A stretch of 64,000 nt of DNA from Sambucus nigra (GCA_949130495.1 OX422221.1:25927917-25991916), one strand, 5' to 3'; positions 24,599-36,833 are shown, numbered from the stretch's first letter. Notes: generated by a model not told the origin, from the sequence alone. Numbers and translations are program-made.

Positions 24599-25845
24599 GA
24601 GTAAAGTACCCCAGAAGTCCCTTACCTTTTTGTTGGTTTCAATTTAGTCCTTTATCTTTTTATTGCCTTAATTTAGTCCCTCACCTTTCAAATTGGTTTA
24701 ATTTCATCCATGTCTTTTTTTTTGTTTCAATTTCATCCTCAACCTTTCATTTTATCTCAATTTAGTCCATCTGTTAACTATTTTGGATACAATTGACTAT
24801 TTTACCCGTCTTTATTGAAAAATAATATGATGAATGTTTTAAATTTTGAAAAATAAGTTATTTTATTATTATTTGGGCATAAAAATAGTTTTTTTATCCG
24901 AGAATAATAAAAAATATAGTTTTTTTATTCTATTCGAGATGTTTTTAATTTTTTAATAAAAATTTTGAATAATAATTTTAATAGTCAACATAGTTTTTTA
25001 TTTATAAAAACACTTTTTTTAATTTTAGTTAAAAATGTAAAATTTGACGTTTTAGATTCGCAATTGATGAGTGCCGCTGGCGCGAACCCACGTCACAGGA
25101 AATTTTTTATTTATCAATTATATTACATGGATGGGGGGACAATTGATGCCTTAGATTCGCGATTGGTTAGTTCGCTGGAGCGGACCCACATTCATTAAAA
25201 TAAGGGGCTTGACTATAATGGCTTATTCTCAAGCCCCTTATTTTAATGAATGTGAGTCTGATCCAGCGAACTAACCAATCGCGAATCCAAGACATTAATT
25301 TTTTCCTCATCTATGTAATATAATTGATAAATAAAAAAAATTCATGTGATGTTGGACCGCACGAGTGGCACTAATGAATTGTGAATCTAAAGCATCAAAT
25401 TAAATATTTTTAATTAAAATTAAAAATGAGTTTTTTATAAATAAAAAAACTATGTTGACTATTAAAATTATTATTCAATTTTTTTTTTAAATTAAAAAGA
25501 ACTAGTATAGAATAAAAATAAAAACTAATTTTGTAATAATTTTCGGATAATAAACTATTTTTTATCCCCAAATAATAATGAAATAGCTTATTTTTCAAAT
25601 TTGATAACATTCTTTTTATTATTTTTCAATAAAGAGGGGTAAAATACTCATTTTTATCCTAAATAGTTAATAGGTGGACTAAATTGAGACAAAATGAAAG
25701 GTTGAGGATGAAATTGAAACAAAAAAAAGGAAATGGATGAAATTGAACCAATTTGAAAGGTAAGGGACTAAATTGAGACAAGAAAAAGGTAAGGGACTAA
25801 ATTGAGACCAATGGAAAGGTAAGGGACTGCTGGGGCACTTTACTC
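24599..25845. mobile_element. Foldback Mutator-like non-autonomous transposon
   Basis: The whole element is a near-perfect inverted repeat: left arm 24599-25212, 16-base loop 25213-25228, right arm 25229-25845. Ends GAGTAAAGTACCCC and, on the other strand, GAGTAAAGTGCCCC. Flanks TATTATAAA (24590-24598) and TATTATGAA (25846-25854) are a 9-bp duplication with one change, the size made by Mutator-like transposases. It has no transposase. It is inserted in the G LTR. Transcription through it would give a hairpin with a stem of about 600 bp. Confidence 0.9.
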
Positions 25846-27651
25846 TATTATGAAATTTTTAGAATGAACCATGTATTATACCCATTTGATCGGATTCTTG
25901 GACTTAGAATCCATCTCCCCGTGTATATAAACTGGTAGTAATTTGATGATGTGCATATAAACTAGTTTAATGAAGGTTTTATTCGGTTTAAACATGAAAT
26001 AAAGAAAATAGAAGTTTCAGCCCTTAAAGTGTGTTAAAAGGTGTAAAAAATGTGATAAATGGATATTTCAAGACTATATGGGGAAATAAAAATTTGTATT
26101 TTCTTGTAAAGTAGTCTCCAAATTGCCTAAAAGGGTTTTCTTAGTAACCATAGTAATGAAAAAAGATAATTCCAACCTAAAAAGGGTATTAACCAAAAGT
26201 CATGAAGTGAGTATTAATAAGTAAAAATATTTCAGAAGCTGGTATGTATAGCTTTGTACCATTTTTGGGAAAATAACACTTGTGAAAATGGAGGAAAATG
26301 CAAGTTTGGAATAAATGGTCAATATGGTAATTTTTCATCAAGTGAAACATTTTTATGAAATAAAGACATGGGAATGGTGTTACACAAATAGTCCTAAAGG
26401 AAAGTGATTTTGGAGATAAAATCAACGCAAGTATATAATGGATAAGAAATGATGATTTTCCAAGTGCAACACAAGGTGGGTTAAAATCCCTAGGTTTTAG
26501 CTTCGGCCAATAAAAGTGGAATGATGTGGACATTGGGTAAATATTGAAACACATTAATAAAGACTCATATGAGATTGTGAATAATTAATAAGGGCCTAGA
26601 GCCCTAGGGTGAAAGACCCAAAATCACTAGCGATAGAATATGGTAGCATAGCCGGCGATATGGAGCCCGTTGAATTATGCAGATATTTAGAGGATTTTGA
26701 GAATAAGATAATAAAAGGTGGAAGATGGAAAGAGATGGGTTGTGTTATGAATATACGAAAAGCCAACCTAACTTGAATGAAATTGATAAATATTCCGGTT
26801 GAAAGATAACGTGTGAAAGTAAGTTAGAAATTAGCTAATGTCCATGAAATAAACATAATGGTAAAGAGAAGTAATTAAATGGGTAATTAATCAACCTAAA
26901 GAGGTTTAACCTATAACTAACACATAGGTGTGTTTATGAAATGTTTTTCAATGAAAAATAATTATTTTCTACCACAGTGTTAGCGTCCGTTGAAAGGTAA
27001 TGTTCAAGAAACTACTAGGGTAAATTTGGTGCGAGTAAATGGGTGATTTTAATAAAAGAGGTTTTTTTCCCTAGATAAAAGGGTATTTGTTCAAAGTATT
27101 TAACTGGGTGTGTAAAATCAAGAAATAAATGTCAAGTTAAGTAAAAAGGGATTCTTTTACAAGACTAAGGTTAATTGATCGGAATGATTAACGTGTCTAG
27201 AATAAAAATGATTTCATGTACTAAAGTATATATATGTATGTCTATATATATGAGGTAGTTGCTTGTGCACGTAGATAAACGTGTTAGAGTGTCCTTTCTA
27301 TTATTCGATTCTATATTGCATTGTTATATTTTTCCACGGGGCATTCGGATCATTCCTCCTCTTTGTTAGAGTTGGTTGTCTGCGGTTTGTATCTTGAGAG
27401 CATTACTCAGATAAGTATTCTTTTTTTTTTACATTAGTAGCCATGTATGCTTGGATTCTTGGGATGCTTCCCACGGGTTCCTCACATAGTTTGATTTAAA
27501 TTTGAATCGCATGCTGAACAAGTAAAATGTTAACTAAATAAAAATAAACTAGCAATATTATTATAGGTTGTCTCATCGCACTTTACACCTAACACTCGGG
27601 TTGAATCGGGTTGACCACAGGTTACCCATAAATTGGGGTTGGGGCATTACA

Positions 27652-27824
27652 AAACTCCCCCTATGTCTAATAATACCTACCAAGGTAAGATTTCCCCCCC
27701 TAAGACAAAGATCTCCTCCTAACACTAAGGTGAAAGATACTATTTCTCTCCCTTTTTGTTCAAGAATAGACAAAGAAAGAATGTATAAAACTACTTCTCC
27801 CCCCAAAATCATTTCTCCCCCTAA
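27652..27824 (-). promoter_or_regulatory. Cluster of six polypurine tracts, element R
   Basis: C-rich blocks on the plus strand at about 27656-27661, 27694-27700, 27712-27719, 27746-27752, 27797-27804 and 27815-27821; on the minus strand these are AGGGGGAG-like tracts. Confidence 0.65.
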
Positions 27825-28570
27825 ATGTGAGAGCATATGATAAAAAGAGAAATTTGGGAAGAAATAATAATATCATGAAATGGTGTAAAGTGTAACAAAA
27901 CACAACATGGCAATACAGGCACAAATAATCCACATAATGATAAATTAATACCAATATTGATGAAAATATGATACCAACTTGAATACACAATAAATAATAA
28001 GATATCAATGCAAACAAGCAACAAGAGATACAAATATGATCATATAGCATTCCAATTTGATCCAATGATAAAGAGCATGACCGGTATGGACTAAATGCAA
28101 ACACAGAGACTAAATAAATGATATCGTATATATAAATATATAAAATATGTCATTGATAAACTGATACAAAATACATAAGCTTTACGCAGTAGCATATTAT
28201 CGATATGTATAAACATGTTGGATGGAATGAATGGGATGAACTAGATACAAATGAACTATGACCCAATCACTCAAAAATATTCAAGGAGTTCAATATGACC
28301 GCAAAACTTTATCAAACTAAGATTTAGCCTCAATTCACAGATAAATTTGTCACAATTAACAAACAAGCATAATGCACATAGGCCTAGAATTTTAATGATT
28401 CTACAAATCAATAGTGTCATGACATGATTACATTAACTAGGATTCATTGTTCAAGCCCGTTGATCTTCAATTACAACACCCTTAAAAGCTAAACAAATAT
28501 CATATTTTTCACTCAATTTTTTTCAAAACATCATTTTTAAAATAAAACAAACAAACTAGTTGGCCTTTAA
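27652..28570 (-). mobile_element. Element R: minus-strand Sirevirus-like 3' interior
   Basis: Read on the minus strand it ends in a run of AGGGGGAG-type tracts. The first of these is preceded by a TATTC..GAACAAAAAGG stretch also seen before the PPT cluster of Z (about 1418-1436) and, less well, D. The upstream part is T-rich and non-coding, as in Z. Its 3' LTR was presumably displaced by insertion of G, and C inserted at its other side. Confidence 0.55.
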
Positions 28571-29661
28571 TGTAACACCCCTTATTTATGAGCATTTATT
28601 ATTTAATTAATTTGGGTATTTTGAAATTACATGTGTGTCGTAATATAATTGAATTAATTATTATGTGTGAATTAAAAATATTAATCGATAGAGATAATGG
28701 TTCATATTTGTGGAATAAGATAAGTGAATATTAAATGATTATTATACATCCTAGCGAGGGATAGTGCGTGGCAGCATCATATCTTAACCGAGAGTCGCAA
28801 GTACACTAATTGGGGTTGGGATAGGACTTGATTGTAGAGTGACTCATATGGCAATTTTGAGATAAGGGTTGATTATGAATGGATCAAGATAGTCGAAATA
28901 GTGTACTCGGGGGTGGTAATTGGGTTCCGAGCCTTTTTAGTCATAATTGAGCCCACACGAGAGTATTTTGGTCACTTGAGTTTGGCCCGTTAGCCTAATT
29001 TTGGGAATTTGGATTTAAAACCTAAGGTTATTGATTCGTGGCAGCAACATAACATATCTCAAACCTTAAAAATCAAAGGAGAAAATAGCAGAGGCCATTA
29101 GAGAGGAAGAAAAGAGAGTTCGTAGAGGTTCAACATCTTTTTCATCAGAGTTAATGTCGAAATCGTGATCAGAAGCAAGGGAGGAACACTTTCATCACAT
29201 ACAAAAATGAAATCAGATCTGCTAATTTAGGCAAGTGTTTATCTTGCATGAATTTATGAGTTATAATACCCATGTAATGTAGGGTTCTTGATTTAATGTA
29301 AATTGATAATGTTCTTAGGGGATTGATGAATAAAATCCATAATTCTGGGTAGGATTACATGTAGAATGAATCCCTTTGTGTAGACAAAACGAAATCAGAA
29401 ACTATGGGGTAAGGAACATGAAAGAAATCTGGGTTTTGATCGACTTATATAAAGAACTCTATGGCTAGGGTTTTGTGTGGGAAAACCTTGATGAAGTCTT
29501 GGTATTTATAAATTTAATGATGTTTTAACGCCAGAGTGTTAGGAATGATATATATGCTCTTGTATAATGTTGGGATACAATATATTGGAGTTTGGGTGTG
29601 TTGCATAAAGAAATTGTGGGTTAAAATTGTGCAAAAATGTAAAAGTTAAACGAAGATGACG

Positions 29662-29739
29662 TACAGTGGCATTTCGAATCGATTCGGCTCAAGGAGCGAA
29701 TCGATTCGGTCAGCAAATCGATTCGGCCTCTTCACTGTA
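29662..29739 (+). repeat. CGAATCGATTCG palindrome array bracketed by an inverted repeat
   Basis: CGAATCGATTCG at 29675-29686 and 29697-29708, and AATCGATTCG at 29716-29725. The block is enclosed by TACAGTG (29662-29668) and CACTGTA (29733-29739). It stands about 430 bases after the putative donor, where F has its TTCGAACG array. Confidence 0.8.
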
Positions 29740-30824
29740 TCAGTTTGGTTACTCAAATTTTCCTAGTTTCTTTATTTATGCCCCCAATTTGCGAATAATT
29801 AACCTAGAGGCTTTTGGGTTATTCTTAAACCATAGTGATGGACATAAAAAATTTTAGTAGGCTCATGAGATAGTTTAGTCTTAGACAAAATGGAAGAATT
29901 ATTGGCTAGAACCCATCGAATATAATATGGAAATTAATCAAATTTGTGAGAATAGAACGGATCATGAAGAGATAAGTGAACCTATGATTTTGACAAGTAG
30001 ATTATGAAGGGACTAACAACTGATATTTAATAACGGGTAAATGGGGATCTTTGGATAGTGAGTGATAATTGAAAATATACAATCAGTGATTATAATTGTA
30101 ATTATTTGTACATTGAGGAGACGAGAGATATATACTACGTACAGACTTCTATGATGGATTGTGTGTATACATACTAAATAAAATGCATATATAGTTTGTG
30201 TGAATACCTATGGTTATGATTTGATTCTGTGTGTAAACATACCTACGATGTGTACTATCTGGAGGTTTTCGCGCAGAGGGTGATCCTACCTTGACGATTA
30301 GTAAGGTCTGGATGTGTGCTCCAGAGCATGGAACTTAGGGAAGCTCACTATGTATTGTGTATTAGTGGGACCGGCGTGTCATTTGGGTACTTTAGATATG
30401 TATTTATCCCAAAGTCTTGAACCGTGTTTGCCTCCAGTGTGTGTCGATCAATTTTGGGTTCGAGGAGACATCTCAAACCAATAGACCTTGATTTTGTACT
30501 AGAGGTACATGGGCTTGATAGCAGAGTATGCCAGAGTCACGAGGGGCCATTCCGGTTATGTTATAGATGTATATATTATATGTGTGATGAATATATACAA
30601 GTGTGATATATCTACATATGTGTGATAGTAGAACTAATGGATTCTGTAAATGTAAAAATATTTAAGTAGAGAAACTTAATTACTTTACTCAATAATAATA
30701 TGTGAGTAATATTAATTATTGAGCTTGTGGTAGCACATCATACGTGTGATACGAGATAGCTAGACCTATTTACGGTAATTAGATACATTATGTAGTTAGG
30801 ATGGGTAGGACAACTAGATAAGGT

Positions 30825-30887
30825 ACGTTATGCATGCACATTAGTTGAGAGGTGAGGATCTCAAGAGGGTGTACGTGGAGCTAACGT
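30825..30887 (+). other. GAGAGGTGAG stem-loop, LTR of C
   Basis: ACGTTA (30825-30830) pairs with TAACGT (30882-30887); TGCAC (30835-30839) pairs with GTGTA (30869-30873, one G-T pair); loop core GAGAGGTGAG at 30847-30856. Confidence 0.6.
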
Positions 30888-31493
30888 GTGTATCTAATAA
30901 CTGATTTAATCTGTGATTTAACTAGAAAAATATTTTCAGACTATTTTCTTGGGATCTGACCCATGTCAAAATATTTTCAAAACATTTTAGGTGTCCATTC
31001 ACAGGTACGCCAAGCTTGATTATTCTATCTAGGGATAGGTAGATGTAGCACTTGTGGAGGCTTGCAAGAGTTGCTTTAGAAGCTTCAGTTTATTCACTAG
31101 ATAGGTGATTCTATATTATTTTATTTGGGCATGTTTCCCCTTCAGACTATTATTCCTTCAGTTTATTTATCAAACTTTAGTTAGACTCGATTTTTTTATT
31201 TAAGACTTGTATTTGGATTTGTTTAGGAATCGATGGATTCGGTCTTATTTATTTATATATCTATCATGTGATTGTTTAGACTATTATTGTGTGGATGGTT
31301 TGGTTAATTTATTTTTAGTTCCACATGTGGTTAATTAAATGATGGTTAAAATTTGGTACTGACTTAATTTAACATAGGTGGTTAGTAATTAAAAAGTCTT
31401 CGATAATGATGTTAAGAATAAACCATATAAGATTTTTGGTTATTTTGATAAATGAATGATCATCTGTGATTAACATAGGCGGGGTATCATAGA

Positions 31494-31607
31494 TGGTATG
31501 AAAGCATCCGGTTCTAGTGTCCATAGGATCTGTACAACTTAATACAATTCCAGTGTAGCGTTCTTTGACATGCAACCCTATTTTTAGGACTATTGCATTC
31601 ACGATTA
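31494..31607 (+). promoter_or_regulatory. Mutated primer binding site and leader of element C
   Basis: TGGTATGAAAGC (31494-31505) differs at two positions from TGGTATCAGAGC. The leader block shared with A, B and F follows. Confidence 0.8.
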
Positions 31608-31681
31608 CGCATTTGAGATTACGTTCTTCTGTTGTTATATTTTTATTGACTGTGAACTTATAAGATTTGAAATGTTTTCAG

Positions 31682-32479
31682 ATGCCACCCAAGAGAGTAC
31701 GTGTGGTGAGATCAACAGCTAGAGGTAATGTGAGGGAGGCTCAGCAGGATCCACAGGCACCGCAGCCACAGACACCACGGGGGTGAGTGTAAACAGTAGA
31801 GGTGGCAGCGATTATGGCGCTAGTAGTTAATGCAGCGATGAATGCCATGTCTCTTTATTTTCCTCAGAACCAACAGCCATCGAATCCAGTGGCATCAGTT
31901 GTCTAGGGCCATCCGGGGCCGTCAGATTGGCAGAAAGTTAGAGAGGCTTTTTAAAAGGGCCACCCACTCGAGTTTTAGGGTAGCTCAGACGTGATTGCGA
32001 CATGCCAGTGGAAGAAAGATATTCTGCTCCACCTGTGCATTGTAGAGTGTAGTGATGTACATAAGCATATGTTGGCCACTTTTAGGCTAGTTGGAGCAGC
32101 GTTACAGTGGTGGGAGTCGGTTACCAACAATGAGGAGAGGGACACGATGTCTATTATAGATTTTTGGGTGGGATTTGACCGCAAATACTTTCCGCAAGTA
32201 GTTAAGATAAAGATGCGGAAGAGGTTCGATAAGGTGACTCAAGTTGACCACTCAGTAGCCGAGTATAAGGAGGCGTTCACTCGTTTGACTAATTTTATTC
32301 TAGACGAGGTGAATACTGAGGAAAGAAAAAAGGTGAAGTTTATGGATGGTTTAGCCTGGAGGATCAGGCAGGACTTGATTGGCAACCTTGCACTGGTGAC
32401 TTATACACATGTCATCAATGCCGCACTTTATACTTTAGGATCATCGCTTATATGTGAAGGTAAGCAAAAAAATAAGTGA
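31682..32479 (+). pseudogene. gag of element C, broken
   Basis: The polyprotein precursor start (MPPKR...) at 31682 is in the same frame as the long open stretch 31991-32479. Several stops lie between, at about 31784, 31790, 31901, 31952 and 31976. Residues 30-150 of the open stretch hold a Retrotrans_gag domain: GAALQWWES, a W..FDRKYFP stretch, a VAEY..AFTRL stretch and an R-rich DGLAWRIRQ segment. Gag would form the cytoplasmic particle. The zinc knuckle that should follow (about 32480-32900) is no longer recognisable. Confidence 0.8.
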
Positions 32480-32819
32480 TCCTAGACAGTTGGGCAAAGC
32501 AGGGGGAAGCGGTGATAACGAAGCACCATAATAGCAACACAGTCAGGCATACACCAGGGGTAGGATTCTCGCCAGGGGAATCGGGCCAACATGTTTATAT
32601 CTGGGGGCTGTCGATCAGATGGAGGTTAATGACATGGCCAACAGAAACCTTCGATAAAGTAAGTTCCTCAGGTCTACCAGGGCCAAGGGAAGAATGGGGG
32701 AGGCCAGTAGGGCTGAGGCCTTCAGGGCTAATAGTAGGGTCAACACCGTCAAGGCATCAGGGACAAAGGTAGAGATATTTTCCTAACTAGTGTTTTTTTG
32801 TGGTCAGACGGGTATAGCA

Positions 32820-33188
32820 CCTTAACAGTAGGGTGCCCTGTAGGAGTTATGGGCACAGAGACCACCAGCAGCACCTGCCCCGCTGTAGCAGGGACAGTTA
32901 CAGTACGAACATGTTTATAACGTCTGATATGTCGTTACATAATAGGCCCCACATGCACCACCAACAATAGAGGTAGGGATTCTTTTTTATACGGGGGCAT
33001 CACATTCTTTCATAGCAACTAGATTTGCACAAGCTTTCGGTCCATTAGGGATGGATGATAGTATCCTTATGTGTGTGGAGTCACCATTGGGTAGTGGGTA
33101 ACTTATACACTCGATCTTTAGGGGTGTGGATATAGATGTGTTTAGATTAAGCTTAGTCATCGACTTCTTTGTGTTAGATATGGAGGGG
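32820..33188 (+). pseudogene. Protease of element C, first part
   Basis: Reads TGASHSFIATRF (about 33000), the aspartic protease active-site region, then a CVESPLGSG stretch matching F. The aspartate codon before TG is changed to tyrosine. The coding line breaks off at LDMEG where a MITE is inserted (33189) and resumes at 33691 with YDIILGMD. Confidence 0.7.
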
Positions 33189-33682
33189 CAGGGGTGTCAC
33201 GGGTCGGTCGGTTTGGTTTTGGCCGGATTTTTTTAGCCGAACCGACCATGTCGGTTTTTGGAGGAGAAAAACCGAATCGAACCGAATCTATTGAAGAACC
33301 GAACCGAACCGAACCAAACAGGGTCGGTTTTTGACAGGGCCGGTTCGGTTTGCCCATCGGTTTTTGACAGGGCCGATTCGGTTTTTTCATTTATTTTAAT
33401 AAAAAATATTTTTTTAATACCTAATATAAATATAAAATTAAAAAATATAATATAATATGCCAAAATAATATAAATATAATATAAAATTAAAAAGTATAAA
33501 AATTAATTCGATTCGGTTCGGTTCAAAATCGGTTTTTTATGCCAAAACCGAACCGACCCTGTTGATTTTATACCTGATCAAACCGAACCGAACCGACCCT
33601 CAAAAAAACTCGGCCCGAAAATTTTCAGTTCGGCTCGGTTTTGTCGGTTTGTCGGTTTGGTCGGTTTTTTTGCACACCCCTA
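33189..33682. mobile_element. hAT-type MITE in the protease of C
   Basis: Ends CAGGGGTGT and ACACCCCTA form short terminal inverted repeats; TGGAGGGG at 33181-33188 and 33683-33690 is the 8-bp duplication typical of hAT. The interior is rich in GGTTCGG/CCGAACC repeats on both strands, making long imperfect palindromes. No transposase. Confidence 0.85.
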
Positions 33683-33690
33683 TGGAGGGG

Positions 33691-34800
33691 TATGACATTA
33701 TTTTGGGTATGGATTAGTTAGCTTGATATCGGGCGATGATGGATTGTTTTGGGAGGACTATTGTGTTCTTTATTCCAGGGCTGAAGATGTTTTTAATGGA
33801 AATGCCTCTCCCTAAGGGAGGGTCGAGCACCAATTTGTATTACATTGAGGATGAGACCTCACGGGAGGTGTTTGTTTCGTTAGACTCGATTCTAATGGTG
33901 AGGAAGTTTGAGGATGTATTCCATGAGATACCCGCACTACCACCTAGCCAGAAAATTGAGTTCATTATCGACTTAGTGCCTGGTACGGGGCCTATATCAT
34001 GAGTACCTTATCACAAGGCCCCATCTAAGATGAGGAAGTTGAGAGAGCAGATTCAACAGCTCCTAGGGCAAGTTTCATCAGATGGAGTACATCATCGTGG
34101 GGTTCGTTGGTGGCATTCATCTAGAAAAAGGATGGATCACTTTGGTTATATATCGATATGAAATAAGTATCCACTGCCCTAGATAGATGATCTATTCGAC
34201 TAATTGAGGGGATCAACTTACTACTCCAAGATAGATCTGAAGGCCGGTTATCATTAGTTGCGCATTAGGGAGGAGAATGTTCCTAAGACTTCTTTTCCTA
34301 CAGGGTATGGGTCGTATGAGTTTAGGTAGATGCCATTTGTGCACACCAATGCGCCAACATTATTCATAGATTTGATGAACCGGGTCAGTAAGGAGTTCCT
34401 TGACTAGTTTGTGATCATGTTCATCGAAGATATTCCGGTTTACTCTCACTGCGAGGATAAGTATGCTGAGCATTTGCGTATGGTTTAATAAACACTACTA
34501 GATCACTAGTTATATGCCAAATTTTAGAAGTGTGGGTTTTGGCTTTGGGCGGTGCAGTTCCTATGCCACATTATATCTGATTGGAGTATAACAGTTGACC
34601 CGAGTAAGGTATCAATGGTGAGGGAGTGTGGATAGCCCATGACACCGACTGAGGTTTGCACTTATCTAGGGTTGGCCAAATACTGTAGATGATTCATTCA
34701 GGGTTTCTTGAAGATTGTGGGTCCGCTGACGAATCTAACTCACAAAGGGTGTAATTTGTTTAGGAAGACCATTGTCAGTTAGCTTTCGATGATCTAAAGG
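33691..34800 (+). pseudogene. Protease end and reverse transcriptase of element C, broken
   Basis: Starts YDIILGMD, then stop; open 33736-34002 covers the protease-RT linker (EIPALPPS and FIIDLVPGTGPIS). Beyond, RT is visible only in pieces: LREQIQQLLG (34040), an IDDLFD-like stretch (34190), YSKIDLK near 34225, a MNRV stretch (34375) and the catalytic VMFIED region near 34420, where the second catalytic position no longer reads DD. Multiple stops and indels. Confidence 0.8.
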
Positions 34801-35276
34801 ACAAACTGACCTCAGCACCTATACTCGCATTGCCCAGGGGAGGAGTGGAGTACCATGTCTACACTGATGCATCCTTACAAGAACTTGGGGGTGTATTACA
34901 AAAGGAGAAGATTGTTATGGCTTATGCATCTCATAAGCTTAAGCCCCATAATAGGAATTACCCCATGCATGAGTTGGAGTTGGCAGCGGTTGTATTTTCC
35001 TTGAGGATTTGGAGGCACTATTTATTGGGAGAGAAGTTTATTTTATTCACAAACCATAAATATCTTCAATATCTTTTCACGCAGAAAGATCTGAACATGA
35101 GCCAGAGGAGGTGGTTGGAGTTTGTGAAGGATTACCAGTTTGATATTCAGTATCATCCTAGGAAGGCTAATGTGGTGGTAGAGATGTTGAGCCAACGACC
35201 TGCAGGGGAGATAGCAGAGGTTTGGAAGGCAAAGTGGAAAGAGCTTCAACACCATGACGAGGATACCAAATCTTGA
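34801..35276 (+). pseudogene. RNase H region of element C
   Basis: Open from 34830. It shows [13 protein letters not shown], a [18 protein letters not shown] stretch and a WLEFVKDY stretch, the gypsy RNase H core. The third catalytic aspartate is Asn (FTNHKY) and the usual ADALSR end reads VEMLSQ, so it would be inactive. It stays in register with the gag-pol order seen in F. Confidence 0.8.
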
Positions 35277-36720
35277 ATGTTTATGTTAGCTGTCACGCCC
35301 GAGATTTTCATGAGGGTGGTGAGAGCACAGGCAGGGGATCAGTGTTACCTAGTTATTAGCTAATGGGGAAGAGTCATACTTGATCAGTTCATAAAGTGGT
35401 TTGCATTTTAATAGGAGACTCGTGATTTCAGAGGATGAGGATTTGAGACATGCAGTGATGTTAGAGTCTCACGGGTCTAGATTCATGGTACATCCTAATG
35501 GAGATAAGATGCACCATAATATGCGTAGGCAATATTGGTGGTCATGGATGAAGTGGGACATAGTGGAGTTTATCTCGAAGTGTGCCACCTGCCATTTAGT
35601 GAAGGTAGACTACTAGATACCGACAGGGATGTTGTGACCATTCAAGATTCCCGTGTGGAAGTGGGAGAGTATCTCCATGGATTTTATTATCGGGTTACCG
35701 TTATCACAACTCCATATGGGTGATAGTGGATCGATTGACTAAGGTTGCTTATTTTCTTCCAGTTCATACAGATTTTGAGATGAGGAAGTATGCATAGTTG
35801 TTCATTGTTGAGATAATAACATTACTCGGGGTTCCGATTAATATTTGTCCAATCAAGACAAGATCTTTGTGTCCCATTTTTGATCGAGCTCTCAGGAGGC
35901 AATGGGCACGGATATATGATTGTTTACATTATATGACCCACAGATAGATGTGCAGACAGAGAGAGTTAATCAGATTCTTGAGGATATGTTGCAGATGTGC
36001 ATACTTGACATTGTGGGAGGATTAGAGTAGAACTTTCCTTTGGTGGAGTTTGTGTATAATAACTCCTACCAATTCACCATCGGCATGGAACCATTTGAGG
36101 CACAATATGTTTGGCCTTGTCGTTTGCCTGCTTGCTGGTTAGAGGTGGGGGACAACAAGTTATTGGGGCCAAAGATAATTCAGGACACCACCGCCAAGAT
36201 TGAGTTGATTCGAGGGCGCATCTGTATAGATGAAGGAAGGCAAAAAAGTTACGCCGATATAGATAGGAGCTTGAGGTTGGTGACCAAGTGTTGGTACGGG
36301 TGTCTCATATGAAGGTCATGAAGAGGTTCGGTAAAAGGGGATGCTACCATCAAAATATGTGTGACCGTTCCCTATAATCGAGAGGGTAGGACCAGTAGCA
36401 TATAAACTGGGACTACCGGGGCACCTACAGTGAATCCACAATGTGTTCCATGTGTCATCACTGAAAAGATACCAAAGGAGTAAGGGGGCCTTCTGACATG
36501 TTCCATTAGAGTAATTAGACTTGCAGCCAGACATCTCGTATGAGGAGATATAGGTGGCGATACTTTATCGTAGTGAGCGTAAACTACGGTCTAAGGTGGT
36601 TACCTTGGTTAGAGTTTAGTGAGGGCACCACAATGCTGGCGAGTCGACGTGGTAGTGGGAGGATGACATGTATGAGCATTATCCAAAGTTTTTCCCCACA
36701 TGTACTTCCTAATTTCGAGG
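35277..36720 (+). pseudogene. Integrase and C-terminal region of element C, broken
   Basis: Open 35401-35616 holds the zinc-binding HHCC module (HGSRFMVHPNGDKMH, then CATCHLV). The catalytic core is fragmentary around 35700-36000. Open 36040-36312 matches the post-catalytic part of F (VEFVYNNSYQF, LEVGDNKLLGPK). The remaining C-terminal tail to about 36700 is frameshifted, but ends with ATTTCGAGGGCGAAATT as in the relatives. Confidence 0.75.
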
Positions 36721-36730
36721 GCGAAATTCT

Positions 36731-36759
36731 TTTGTGGGGGGGGGGGGGGGGGGGGGGTA
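36731..36759 (+). promoter_or_regulatory. Polypurine tract of C with a 22-G run
   Basis: Twenty-two consecutive G (36736-36757) two bases before the 3' LTR. Confidence 0.85.
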
Positions 36760-36833
36760 TGTAACACCCCGTATTTCTGAGCACTTATTATTTAATTAAT
36801 TTGGGTATTTTTAAATTACACACGTGTCGTAAC
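36760..36833 (+). mobile_element. 3' LTR of C, part before the MITE
   Basis: TGTAACACCCCGTATTT onward matches 28571-28644. It ends with GTCGTAAC (36826-36833), the duplicated target of the next element. Confidence 0.9.

Larger units (their letters stand above)
23186..27651 (+). mobile_element. 3' LTR of gypsy element G
   Basis: Starts TGTAATACTC after a PPT. The end is placed at GGGGCATTACA (27651), because multi-PPT sequence of a minus-strand copia element begins immediately after and the resulting LTR length (about 3.2 kb without the foldback insert) suits this neighbourhood. The end could instead be the minus-strand LTR start of R, since TGTAATGCCCC reads as an LTR start on that strand. 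It contains an array of CpG-depleted TTCGAA-type motifs. Confidence 0.5.
29231..30990 (+). other. Putative leader intron inside the 5' LTR of C
   Basis: Donor TTAG|GCAAGTG and acceptor ACATTTTAG|GTGTCC, at the same relative positions as in B and F (1,760 bases here, 1,753 in F). A second AG at 31004 could also serve. Confidence 0.45.
28571..31491 (+). mobile_element. 5' LTR of element C
   Basis: 2,921 bases, TGTAACACCCC to GGGTATCATA. Contains a putative GC-type donor (intron start 29231), a palindrome array at 29662-29739, a stem-loop at 30825-30887 and a putative acceptor at 30990. Confidence 0.85.

Noticed and set aside
33292..33320. Telomere-like repeat (CCGAA units)
   Set aside because: Only four short units inside a hAT MITE, not the plant telomere word.
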